A stretch of 32,425 bases of DNA, from assembly GCA_959602875.1 (NCBI GenBank), contig CAUGVQ010000011.1:1-32425 (forward strand), written 5' to 3'. Shown piece after piece: positions 23,901 through 30,732 of this stretch. The notes beneath the pieces were generated by a model. It saw only the letters and a program-made list of their open reading frames with translations. It was not told where the DNA came from and did no database searches. This stretch comes from an uncultured Collinsella sp. Lineage in GTDB: Bacteria; Actinomycetota; Coriobacteriia; Coriobacteriales; Coriobacteriaceae. The translations under genes were made by a program, and so were the position numbers. Numbering within the stretch: position 1 is the first letter of the stretch; each line of letters starts with the position of its first letter.

Positions 23901-25150
23901 GTGGTCCCGTAGAACGTCTCCCGCTGCGCATCGAGCTCCGCCTGACCGTCGTAAAGCTCGCGCTCCGCGGCGGGAAGCTGGGCGTTGTACGCGGCGATGC
24001 CCTCGGCAAGCTCCGCACGTCCTTGTTCGAGTTCTGCCATGCCTTCGGCAAGCGTCAGGCGGTTCTGATCTATGGTTGCTTGTGCATCGTCAAGCTGGGC
24101 GAGGGCATCTGCGCGCTGGGTATCGAGCTCGCGCTGGCCGTCGAACACCTCGGCCAAGCTCTCGTTGAGCGTTTTCTGCCCGTCGGCTAGCTCCTGCTCA
24201 GCATCGGCAATCTGCTCGGCGGCATCCGCCTCGGCCTCGTCGATTTCGGCATAGGCGTCGTTCTTGATGGCCTCGGTGCGGGCGCGCTCGCGCTGCGGCG
24301 CCAAGTCCTCCACGCGGTCTTGGACCTCGTCTACCAGCGCCTCGTATTCTGTCGAATAGGCGGAAAGGCCGTCGGTCCCCGCAACGGAGAGGTAGGCGAC
24401 CGTGTAGGTCTCGGGGTCCACTACGGCGCTCTTGTCCACAAAGAAGGTGTAGTCGGAGGAGGTGGCGGCGCGGAAGGCGACGGGGCCCTCGGGCTGGGTG
24501 ATGTTCGCGGGGTCGATGATGGTACCGACGATGGTGTAGGTGCCGCCCGCTATGACGGGATCGCCCTCGTCCTCGGTGTCGTCTGCGGAGGCTTCATCCT
24601 CATCTTCATCGGTGCCAGTGTCGAGGTCAGATAGGCCCGTGGGGTCCTCTTGCGGGGTCTCTTCTAGCTCGACGGTGTCGCCGATGCTTTTGCCCGCCTC
24701 GTTGAGGTAGTTCTGCGTGACCGCAACCTCACCCGGGGCATCCGGTAGCTCGCCTTCCACCAGATACGGCTCGTTGATGCCGGAATCGAGCAGCGCCTTT
24801 GCGGCAACGGTTGCGCGCAGTCCGTCAACGCGCGTGTAGGTTTCCTGCTCGTAGCCGCCTTCGACCGTCTCAACGCCTTCAATGGCGGCGAGCTCGGTAA
24901 GGTCGTCCTCAACAAGACCCAAGGTCGACTGCACCGATATATCGAACAGGTTCTGCCGCGCGTACAGGTCGTCTGCCGCCTGGCGTAGGTCGATGCATGC
25001 CATCGACAGGCCGGTGAGCATGGTTGCTCCCAGCGCGGTGATGGCAACGATCGAGAGAAAGCGCTTCTTGCTTTTGGCGATGGTGCGCAGCGTGTCTTTG
25101 GTGAACGCCGCTGGGCCATGTGCGGATGGTGTCGTGCGGTGGCCTGCCAT
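20945..25150 (-). CDS. FtsX-type ABC transporter permease with long coiled-coil stalk
   Basis: The 1401-residue membrane protein has an N-terminal transmembrane helix (about 31-52), an extracytoplasmic domain with a very acidic insert (about 163-196), and a large Ala/Gln/Glu/Asp-rich coiled-coil region. The coil runs in two arms (about 285-450 and 540-870) joined by a Ser/Gly-rich segment. FtsX-type helices follow (about 883-1040; MVDEERVLIGLYKALGYSKARVL is the typical coupling helix) and a second FtsX unit closes the chain (about 1060-1395; NIGEREREIATIKVLGFRKREV). The ATPase gene ends three bases upstream, so translation is coupled. MacB/FtsX-like systems drive mechanotransmission or peptide and lipid export rather than simple transport. 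The cargo is unknown. Confidence 0.88.
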   Translation of the reverse strand: MAGHRTTPSAHGPAAFTKDTLRTIAKSKKRFLSIVAITALGATMLTGLSMACIDLRQAADDLYARQNLFDISVQSTLGLVEDDLTELAAIEGVETVEGGYEQETYTRVDGLRATVAAKALLDSGINEPYLVEGELPDAPGEVAVTQNYLNEAGKSIGDTVELEETPQEDPTGLSDLDTGTDEDEDEASADDTEDEGDPVIAGGTYTIVGTIIDPANITQPEGPVAFRAATSSDYTFFVDKSAVVDPETYTVAYLSVAGTDGLSAYSTEYEALVDEVQDRVEDLAPQRERARTEAIKNDAYAEIDEAEADAAEQIADAEQELADGQKTLNESLAEVFDGQRELDTQRADALAQLDDAQATIDQNRLTLAEGMAELEQGRAELAEGIAAYNAQLPAAERELYDGQAELDAQRETFYGTTLPGLEAQRDEVKNAVETLPGTIAQLDGTVSALADGLSQLADGIEDMGAASSGSDNEGDAAEDAIDNTASSGTGGEGGWNAGTDAGDAQSALTIVAAQLRACATKLSDSWAGVQNVDATDEAATAEAVSTFSQAVTESSKTLDAVALDIKEQLNELLTAIETQINKQNELLSQTGTELDTVAKCIEQRQGELDAIDAEIAALDPSDPDYKNDLATLQAKREEPAAKLVEALERKATLEKTLETANAKLTQLEVRQTALTEQQTGIDNLQAGLAQLADPESDQNATALAQGRIQAAAGFAEAEAALPLLEEGIASAKTQAETGFAEAQQLIDNGWTALWSAHDELTQAQALIDTNAAALADGQEQLAEGQAELIRQRADALAQLNDAQRQLDDALAQIADGQAELDEGRATLEEERADAAEQIADARDQVAAVEQATWYVQDRSSLGSYSSVDSDASSIEAIARIIPVIFFIVAILVSLTTATRMVDEERVLIGLYKALGYSKARVLSKYLVYSVSAALIGGIIGDIAGFVLIPYILFYIFQAMYLLPLFTLNFNLFYAVLGIAAFVIGIGGSTFLSCRAVLAETPSTLMRPKAPRAGSRIFLERITFIWRRMGFLNKVTARNLFRYKKRFFMTVFGIMGCTALLICGFSIKNTVESLAPRQYEQIYRYDLMAATMAEDYDTCLAMLEDAPEVTNIESIGVDNVTVAFDGAKESMQLYVIPTGSSIDDYVSLETLSGEYIDLEDAGVVITNNAATVLGLDAGDTVEITTSTLDEAEPTVAAITRNYLGNAVYMTEAAYEELFGPLELNGFFAHLDGTQEEQRAFADTLEDDEEFLSITSVAKMHEQFEESFTLINVVVYVVIALAAGLAFVVLFTLSTVNIGEREREIATIKVLGFRKREVRTYINKETLLLSVIGILVGLPAGWALSESFTYILKMPSIYFDVEVGLWCFALAAAFSIVFAIAVSLITNRMLDRTNMVEALKSPE

Positions 25151-25153
25151 GGG

Positions 25154-25855
25154 TTACCACTCGATATCCGCGATAGGGGTGGGGTGCTCGTTTAAGGTCA
25201 TTTCGGTCACCTTGCCGCTCTTGAAGCGGATAAGGCGGTCCGCCATAGGGGCGAGTGCCGAGTTATGCGTGATGATGATGACCGTGATGCCGTCGCGCCG
25301 ACAGGTGTCTTGCAAAAGCTGCAGGATCTGCTTGCCGGTCACGTAGTCGAGAGCTCCCGTGGGTTCGTCGCAGAGCAGGAGCTTGGGGTTCTTGGCGATG
25401 GCGCGTGCAATGGAGACGCGCTGCTGCTCGCCGCCAGAGAGCTGGGCGGGGAAGTTGCCCATGCGCGCCTCGAGGCCCACCTTGGCAAGGGTCTCGGCAG
25501 CGTCGAGGGCACCCGGGCAGATTTGGCTCGCAAGCTCGACGTTCTCGAGCGCTGTCAGATTGGGGACGAGGTTGTAGAACTGAAAGACAAAGCCTACGTC
25601 AGTGCGGCGGTATTCTACGAGCTCGGCCTCCGAGGCGCTCGAAATGTCGCGGCCGTCTACCGTGACGGTGCCCGAGGTAAGCGTGTCCATGCCGCCCAGG
25701 ATGTTGAGTGCCGTGGTCTTGCCGGCACCCGACGCGCCAAGGATCACGGCGAGCTCGCCGCGCTCGACCGTAAAGCTCGCGCTATCGAGCGCGTGGATGA
25801 GGGTCTCGCCCGAACCGTAGGCTTTGATTACGTCTTTGAACTCGATATATGCCAT
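25154..25855 (-). CDS. ABC transporter ATP-binding protein (MacB/LolD type)
   Basis: The 233-residue ATPase has Walker A GASGAGKTT, Q-loop FVFQFYNLVPNL, signature LSGGEQQRVSIARA, Walker B LLLCDEPTGALD and H-loop IITHN. This set, with the TGALD sequence, is typical of the LolD/MacB/FtsE branch that partners FtsX-like permeases. ATG 25855 (MAYIEFKDV) is the best start; GCGAGGT lies upstream at a wide spacing, and an in-frame ATG at 25900 is less likely. It is the first gene of the exporter operon and divergent from a TetR regulator. Confidence 0.92.
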   Translation of the reverse strand: MAYIEFKDVIKAYGSGETLIHALDSASFTVERGELAVILGASGAGKTTALNILGGMDTLTSGTVTVDGRDISSASEAELVEYRRTDVGFVFQFYNLVPNLTALENVELASQICPGALDAAETLAKVGLEARMGNFPAQLSGGEQQRVSIARAIAKNPKLLLCDEPTGALDYVTGKQILQLLQDTCRRDGITVIIITHNSALAPMADRLIRFKSGKVTEMTLNEHPTPIADIEW

Positions 25856-25897
25856 AGCGCGTGACCTCGCTGGGGTTATGGAATGCGGAATGCCGAT

Positions 25898-25983
25898 CAC
25901 TCGACATCGTGTTGTCTACCCAGTATAGTGGGGCGCAAGGCGGGCTTTGACGTGCACTCGACACCGCCGCGGCAATTGTCGAG
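25898..25983 (+). promoter_or_regulatory. tetR promoter and CTCGACA operator-like repeats
   Basis: TCGACA (25901-25906) and TATAGT (25924-25929), separated by 17 bases, form a good plus-strand promoter for tetR. CTCGACA at 25900-25906 overlaps the -35. The same word recurs at 25957-25963 and, inverted, at 25977-25983 (TGTCGAG), giving a perfect 7-bp inverted repeat with a 13-base centre. A regulator bound here would control tetR and probably the divergent ABC operon. Confidence 0.5.
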
Positions 25984-26047
25984 CGATGGTGACAAAGGGG
26001 CGGGGCGTTTGGCCAGCTCCCTTCGTCAGGGGTTGGAGGGAGCGCCG

Positions 26048-26620
26048 ATGGCATCCAAGCAACCGCAGGTGACCGAGCAAACGCGTGCGAACCTCACGCA
26101 GGCGTTTTGGAGTCTGTACCTCGAGAAGCCTATAGAAAAGATCACGGTGCGCGAGATAACCGACCGTGCCGGGTACAACCGCGCCACGTTCTACCTGTAC
26201 TATCGCGACGTGTACGATCTTTTCGACCAACTCGAGGAGGGTGTGCTCTCGCAGGTGCGCGCGCTGGTGGACCGGCGTCTGCTCGCGAGCGATACGCTCG
26301 ACTTCTCCCAGCATATGGGACTCATTATTGGTCTTGCGCAACGCTTTGACGGCTTTATGCCGCGTCTTATGGCGGGCGACCCTTCGTTTGGCGACCGGCT
26401 GAAAGACATCATCGCCCCTCTGCTCGACCGCTTTATTCTGCCCGACGAGGGCATGACGGATGAGGAGCGCACCATCATGCGGGAGTTTTATCTCTCGGGT
26501 TTGCTCGCCGCGGTCAACACCTGGATGGCGCGGGAAGACCGCATGCCCATCGACCGGCTCCTCGAGCTCATTGTGGCGGCCGCCGCGCCGGGGGTTAGCG
26601 CATCTGCGCCTCTACCTTGA
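26048..26620 (+). CDS. TetR/AcrR family transcriptional regulator
   Basis: The 190-residue protein has an N-terminal helix-turn-helix: RANLTQAFWSLYLEKPIEKITVREI with DRAGYNRATFYLYYRDVYDLF following (residues about 12-60). The C-terminal ligand domain is variable. ATG 26048 follows GGAGGGAG; the frame extends further upstream but without a site and across the promoter. It is divergent from the ABC exporter genes and is the obvious candidate to repress them. The 3' end overlaps the convergent merR-like gene by 26 bases. Confidence 0.88.
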   Translation: MASKQPQVTEQTRANLTQAFWSLYLEKPIEKITVREITDRAGYNRATFYLYYRDVYDLFDQLEEGVLSQVRALVDRRLLASDTLDFSQHMGLIIGLAQRFDGFMPRLMAGDPSFGDRLKDIIAPLLDRFILPDEGMTDEERTIMREFYLSGLLAAVNTWMAREDRMPIDRLLELIVAAAAPGVSASAPLP

Positions 26621-26966
26621 GCATCTCATCGTAGTTTTCGATCTTGTGGTTGAGGCGGTCGAGGCCGGCCTGCATCTCGGCGATGCGTGCCGCGGCAATG
26701 TCGCGCTGCTCCTCGAGGATGGCCTTGCGCGCGGCGATGGTCTCGTCCCCTTGGTCAAGCAGGCGCATGTATTCCTGAAGTGCCTCGATGGACACGTTTG
26801 CCCCGCGCATGCACTTGACGAACTCGATGCGGTTGCAATCCGCCTCGGAGTAATCGCGAACACCGCTCGTCGTGCGCGCGATAGGACCCAAAAGTCCCAT
26901 GCGCTCGTAATACCTGAGGGTATCCGGGCTGATGGCAAACTTCTGGGCAACTTCGGCGATGCGCAT
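26595..26966 (-). CDS. MerR family regulator, AdhR/NmlR-like
   Basis: The 123-residue protein has an N-terminal winged helix (MRIAEVAQKFAISPDTLRYYER, then GLLGPIARTTSGVRDYSEAD) and a long dimerisation helix to the C-terminus. Cysteines C44 and C52 occur in EADCNRIEFVKCMRG. C52 corresponds to the conserved redox or aldehyde-reactive cysteine described for AdhR/NmlR-type regulators. There is no metal-binding C-terminal motif. AAGGAA precedes ATG 26966. The gene is preceded by a promoter with the 19-bp spacer typical of MerR-controlled promoters, suggesting autoregulation. The 3' end overlaps tetR. Confidence 0.87.
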   Translation of the reverse strand: MRIAEVAQKFAISPDTLRYYERMGLLGPIARTTSGVRDYSEADCNRIEFVKCMRGANVSIEALQEYMRLLDQGDETIAARKAILEEQRDIAAARIAEMQAGLDRLNHKIENYDEMLKVEAQMR

Positions 26967-26998
26967 GACGACGTTCCTTTCCACGCTGCCAGACCTCA

Positions 26999-27030
26999 TT
27001 TATAGCGCTTGAAGCAAACTCTATGTCAAG
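26999..27030 (-). promoter_or_regulatory. MerR-type promoter with 19-bp spacer and palindromic operator
   Basis: On the minus strand, TTGACA (27029-27024) and TATAAA (27004-26999) are separated by exactly 19 bases. A palindrome, CTTGA (27030-27026) with TCAAG (27012-27008), overlaps the -35 and spacer. MerR-family activators untwist such over-long spacers. The start of transcription would fall about 25 bases before the gene. Confidence 0.75.
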
Positions 27031-27065
27031 GTGCGAAATGAAATGGAAAGAACGGCCGTGCTACC

Positions 27066-27100
27066 AAAAATGGCGCCCGAGCGTTTTGTGCCCGGACGCC
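27066..27100 (-). terminator. Terminator after pfkA
   Basis: On the minus strand, GGCG, a mismatch, and CCGGGC pair with GCTCGG and CGCC (27100-27072, one G-U pair), followed by AUUUUUGG (A5 at 27066-27070 on the plus strand). Confidence 0.65.
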
Positions 27101-27103
27101 GCT

Positions 27104-27131
27104 GCGTTGCGCGTTGTGCGTTGTGCGTTGC
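27104..27131. repeat. Four tandem 7-bp repeats downstream of pfkA
   Basis: GCGTTGC, GCGTTGT, GCGTTGT, GCGTTGC follow each other without gaps, between the pfkA stop and its terminator. Confidence 0.8.
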
Positions 27132-27139
27132 GAGAGGCG

Positions 27140-28219
27140 TTATTCGTCGCCAAAGCTGATACCGAGCGCCTTGGCCTCGCGCACGAGGTCGCTCTTGGGG
27201 TCGACGTACTTGAGCTTGCCGGCGACCTCCTTGAGCGGAACGCGGCACATCTTGCCGTCCACCTGGGCGACCATGAAGCCAAACTCTCCGTCGAGGCAGC
27301 CGAGCGCGCCCTCGACGCCGCACTGGGTGGCAAAGACGCGGTCCTGTGCGTCGGGCGCGCCGCCGCGCTGGGTGTGACCGGGGATGGCAACGCGTGTCTC
27401 GCGACCGGTCTTCTCCTCGATTTCCTTTGCGATGTCGTAGACAATCGACGGGCTCGTGCGCTCGGCGACCTTTTTCTTGTACTCCTTTTTGGAGAGCTTG
27501 GCGTCCTTCTTGGAGATGGCGCCCTCTGCCACCGCGATGATGGTAAAGCGGCTGCCGGTCTGCATTCGCTTCTCGATGGTGGCAATGACGTTTTTCATGT
27601 CGTAGGGGATCTCGGGGATGAGGATGACGTCCGCACCGCCGGCGACGCCCGCGTAGAGCGGGATCCAGCCGACCTTGTGGCCCATGATCTCGATCACAAA
27701 GACGCGTCCGTGGCTGGAGGCGGTGGTGTGGATGTCGTCGATGCACTCGGTGGCGACCTCTACGGCGCTGGTGAAACCAAAGGTCATGTCGGTTCCCCAG
27801 GTGTCGTTGTCGATGGTCTTGGGCAGGGCGATGACGTTCAGGCCCTCTTCAGACAGGCGGTTAGCGGTCTTGGTGGAGCCGTTGCCGCCGAGCATGAAGA
27901 GGCAGTCGAGCTCGAGCGTCTTGTAGGTCTTGATCATGGCGGGGACCTTCTCCACGCCGTCGGCCTCAGGGATGTCGAGACGCTTGAAGGGCGTGCGGCT
28001 CGTGCCCAGGATGGTGCCACCGCGCGTGAGAATGCCGCTGAAGTCGTGCGCCGTCATACGACGGCAGCGCCCGTAGATAAGGCCCTGGTAGCCGTTCTCA
28101 AAGCCATAGATCTCCACCGGCTCGGGGCTTTTGTTGATGAGGGTCTTGACAATGCCGCGCATGGTGGCGTTGAGCGCCTGGCAGTCGCCGCCGCTCGTGA
28201 GCAGGCCGATTCTGAGCAT
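27140..28219 (-). CDS. pfkA: 6-phosphofructokinase
   Basis: The 359-residue product starts at ATG 28219 with AAAAGGAG six bases upstream. It phosphorylates fructose 6-phosphate, the committed step of glycolysis. It begins LRIGLLTSGGDCQALNATMRG. The phosphoryl-donor loop is GGNGS (111-115), and the catalytic loop is PKTIDND (133-139, with D137 as base). Gly at 114 favours ATP over pyrophosphate, while Lys at 134 is a feature of PPi-dependent and actinobacterial group III enzymes; Asn113 replaces the usual Asp or Glu. IEIMGHKVGWIPL and GHTQRGGAPDAQDR complete the site. It is likely monocistronic with its own terminator. Confidence 0.93.
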   Translation of the reverse strand: MLRIGLLTSGGDCQALNATMRGIVKTLINKSPEPVEIYGFENGYQGLIYGRCRRMTAHDFSGILTRGGTILGTSRTPFKRLDIPEADGVEKVPAMIKTYKTLELDCLFMLGGNGSTKTANRLSEEGLNVIALPKTIDNDTWGTDMTFGFTSAVEVATECIDDIHTTASSHGRVFVIEIMGHKVGWIPLYAGVAGGADVILIPEIPYDMKNVIATIEKRMQTGSRFTIIAVAEGAISKKDAKLSKKEYKKKVAERTSPSIVYDIAKEIEEKTGRETRVAIPGHTQRGGAPDAQDRVFATQCGVEGALGCLDGEFGFMVAQVDGKMCRVPLKEVAGKLKYVDPKSDLVREAKALGISFGDE

Positions 28220-28418
28220 GTGCACTCCTTTTGACGAGAGAGACCGAACACCGAAATTATAGTCCCGCCGCGCACGGCCCAAACGGCTGCGGCGCCATTT
28301 GTTACCTAAGGTGCTGGCGATGGGGCATGTTTTGTATCTTCTCGCGCATACAGAGTGTGCGATACTGACGAGGATTGAGATCTCGGCTCAACGTGAGCCA
28401 CGCATAAGGAGGCATTGG

Positions 28419-29159
28419 ATGGACATCATTCCCGTGAACCGCGCCGGGGGCCGCGCCGCAAACGAGCTGCGCCCCGTGACGCTCACCCGCGAGGTGCTCA
28501 AAAACGCCCTCGGGTCGTGTTTGGTTACGTTCGGCGACACCAAGGTGCTCTGCGCCGCCACCATCGAGGAGGGCGTGCCCGCTTGGCGCCGCGCCAGCCA
28601 CCAGGGCTGGGTTACCGCCGAGTACGCCATGCTTCCCGCCTCGACCAACCGCCGCACCTCGCGCGAGCGCAGCCAGCGCAAAGGGCGGAGCATGGAGATC
28701 GAGCGCCTTATCGGCAGGTCGCTCCGCACCGTGGTGAACATGCGGGCGCTCGGCGAGTTCACCGTCACGGTTGACTGCGACGTTATCCAGGCAGACGGCG
28801 GTACGCGCACGGCGAGCGTCACGGGCGCTTGGGTGGCGCTCCACGATGCACTCATGACGTGGGTGGACGCGGGCAAGATCGCGCGGCTGCCGCTTACCGG
28901 CCAGGTCGCCGCGGTCTCGATGGGCGTGGTCGACGGAGCGGAGCTGCTCGACCTCGATTACCGCGAGGACAGCCATGCAGAGGTGGATATGAACCTGGTG
29001 GCGACCGACACGGGCGAGATCATCGAGGTCCAGGGCACGGGCGAGCAGATGCCGTTTACGCGCGAGCGCCTCGGCCGCCTGCTCGATCTGGGCGATGCGG
29101 GCATTGCCAAGCTCATTGCCCTGCAAAATGAGGTAACGGCTTTTCGCGACGAGGAGTAA
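28419..29159 (+). CDS. rph: Ribonuclease PH
   Basis: The 246-residue phosphorolytic 3' exonuclease trims tRNA precursors. It begins with NRAGGRAANELRPVTLTREVL. AEYAMLPASTNRRTSRERSQRKGRSMEIERLIGRSLR is the family core, with the arginines that bind phosphate, and TVDCDVIQADGGTRTASVTGA follows. ATG 28419 has a strong AAGGAGG site six bases upstream. It heads a tight run with the XTP pyrophosphatase (two-base gap), an arrangement common in Gram-positive bacteria. Confidence 0.95.
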   Translation: MDIIPVNRAGGRAANELRPVTLTREVLKNALGSCLVTFGDTKVLCAATIEEGVPAWRRASHQGWVTAEYAMLPASTNRRTSRERSQRKGRSMEIERLIGRSLRTVVNMRALGEFTVTVDCDVIQADGGTRTASVTGAWVALHDALMTWVDAGKIARLPLTGQVAAVSMGVVDGAELLDLDYREDSHAEVDMNLVATDTGEIIEVQGTGEQMPFTRERLGRLLDLGDAGIAKLIALQNEVTAFRDEE

Positions 29160-29161
29160 GC

Positions 29162-29791
29162 ATGGCGCTCGACAAGATTGATATCCAAACGCTCGACCCC
29201 GCGGCAACGATCGTGGTGGCTACGGGCAACGCCCATAAGCTTGTGGAGATCGAGGCGATTTTGGGCCGCGCCATGCCCGGCGTGCGCTTTGTGTCGATAA
29301 AGCAGCTGGGTGATTTTGAGGACCCGGAGGAAACGGGTACGACTTTTGCCGAGAACGCGCTCATCAAGGCGCGTGCGGCGGTTGCCGAGACCGGCTTTGC
29401 CGCGGTTGCCGACGATTCTGGTCTGGTGGTGGACGCCCTTAACGGCGAGCCGGGCGTGTATTCAGCGCGCTATGCCGGCGTTCACGGCGATGATGCGGCA
29501 AACAACGCCAAGCTCCTGCGCAACATGGCCGACGTTCCCGCTCCGGAGCGCACCGCTCGCTTTATGAGCGTGGTAGCGCTCGTGCGCCCGGACGGGACCG
29601 AGCTCACGGGTACCGGTGCCTGCGAGGGCACGATTGGATTTGAGGGGCGCGGAAGCAACGGCTTTGGCTATGACCCGCTGTTTTTGCCCGAGGATACGCC
29701 GGGTAAAACCATGGCCGAGCTCACGCCCGAGGAGAAGAACGCCATCAGCCATCGCTACCATGCGCTGGTCGATCTTTCCGAAAAGCTTTAG
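29162..29791 (+). CDS. rdgB: XTP/dITP diphosphatase (RdgB/HAM1)
   Basis: The 209-residue house-cleaning enzyme hydrolyses deaminated purine triphosphates such as dITP and XTP. It shows VVATGNAHKLVEIEAIL (SHR-type motif), the metal site ETGTTFAENALIKA, DDSGLVVDAL, and GSNGFGYDPLFLPE plus KNAISHRYHAL at the C-terminus. The start lies two bases behind rph, with GAGGAG inside the rph end. It is followed by dtd nine bases later. Confidence 0.95.
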   Translation: MALDKIDIQTLDPAATIVVATGNAHKLVEIEAILGRAMPGVRFVSIKQLGDFEDPEETGTTFAENALIKARAAVAETGFAAVADDSGLVVDALNGEPGVYSARYAGVHGDDAANNAKLLRNMADVPAPERTARFMSVVALVRPDGTELTGTGACEGTIGFEGRGSNGFGYDPLFLPEDTPGKTMAELTPEEKNAISHRYHALVDLSEKL

Positions 29792-29800
29792 GGGCATCCC

Positions 29801-30247
29801 ATGCGCGCGGTGATTCAACGGGTCCTTCAAGCGAGCGTGACGGTAGGGGAGGACGTGGTCGGCGCCATTGGCCAGGGCTACCTGATCTTGCTTGGCGTGG
29901 GCGCCGCCGATACCGAGGCCGAGGTGGAGCGTCTCTGGGCAAAGATCCGCGACCTGCGCATCTGCGAGGATGATGCCGGCAAAACCAATCTCTCGCTTGT
30001 GCAGACAGAAGGCGAGGTGCTCGTGGTCTCGCAGTTTACGCTCTATGCCGACTGCCGCCGTGGCCGCCGTCCCTCGTTTACCGCCGCGGGCGACCCCGCG
30101 CACGCGCAGGAGCTCTACGAGTACTTCGCCGGCCTGGTCCGCCGTGACCTCGGCCGCGTAGAGACAGGCTCCTTTGGCGCCCACATGCAGGTCTCGCTGG
30201 TAAACGACGGTCCCTTCACCATCGTGCTCGACACCGCAGACCTTTAG
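29801..30247 (+). CDS. dtd: D-aminoacyl-tRNA deacylase
   Basis: The 148-residue enzyme removes D-amino acids from mischarged tRNA. It begins MRAVIQRVLQASVTV. The two active-site motifs, SQFTLYAD and the cross-subunit NDGPFT (a variant of the Gly-cisPro motif), are present, and GRRPSF is conserved. The length is as usual. It follows rdgB by nine bases with AGGGG upstream of the ATG, so the three genes rph, rdgB and dtd are probably one operon. Confidence 0.95.
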   Translation: MRAVIQRVLQASVTVGEDVVGAIGQGYLILLGVGAADTEAEVERLWAKIRDLRICEDDAGKTNLSLVQTEGEVLVVSQFTLYADCRRGRRPSFTAAGDPAHAQELYEYFAGLVRRDLGRVETGSFGAHMQVSLVNDGPFTIVLDTADL

Positions 30248-30348
30248 ACGCAGCGCCCGTTTTAGTGGGGCAGCTTGGTCGTCTTGGCGCCGTCCTCCAC
30301 CGATTCGCCACCGTATGCCGAGGCAGGCGTGCATATTCGCCGCCAGCC

Positions 30349-30428
30349 TGCTATAATGCCGGCGTTTGTCTATCTTGGGGGCACTCTGCCCATTTGCATG
30401 ATCGCCCCCTTGCAGCCTGCAGGAGGCT
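30349..30428 (+). promoter_or_regulatory. Promoter and structured leader of veg
   Basis: TGCTATAATG (from 30349) is a perfect extended -10. The leader then folds GGGGGC (30377-30382) with GCCCCC (30404-30409). A second stem, AGCCT (30414-30418) with AGGCT (30424-30428), takes in half of the AGGAGG ribosome site (30421-30426), so translation could be controlled by this hairpin. Confidence 0.55.
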
Positions 30429-30433
30429 CACTA

Positions 30434-30730
30434 ATGGAAGAGATGCCGGTAAATCACGTTGATGAGATCAAGGACAAGCTCGCCGATATGGTGGGCGAGC
30501 GCGTGCGCGTGAAGGCCAACATGGGCCGCACCCGCGTGGTCGAGCGCATGGGCACCATCAAGACGGTGCATCCCTCGGTCTTTGTGGTCGAGTCCACGGA
30601 GCGTCGCGGCCGCACGTCGCGCCAGTCCTATCAGTATGTCGATGTTCTCACCGGGACGGTCGAGATCTTTGACCCCGAGAGCGGCGAGCACGTGTTCACG
30701 CCGCTGGGCAACCAGCTCGAGGAGCACTAG
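30434..30730 (+). CDS. veg: Veg family protein
   Basis: The 98-residue small protein of the Veg family (DUF1021) has an SH3-like beta-barrel: VGERVRVKANMGRTRVVERMGTIKTVHPSVFVVE, then SYQYVDVLTGTVEIF. In Bacillus, Veg stimulates biofilm matrix genes; the molecular action is not settled. ATG 30434 follows AGGAGG by seven bases. A frame extending to 30275 covers the promoter and is rejected. It is immediately upstream of ispE (two-base gap), an order also seen in Firmicutes. Confidence 0.9.
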   Translation: MEEMPVNHVDEIKDKLADMVGERVRVKANMGRTRVVERMGTIKTVHPSVFVVESTERRGRTSRQSYQYVDVLTGTVEIFDPESGEHVFTPLGNQLEEH

Positions 30731-30732
30731 CC

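Noticed and set aside
27104..27131. Start of a CRISPR array
   Set aside because: The units are 7 bp and contiguous, with no spacers and no cas genes nearby.
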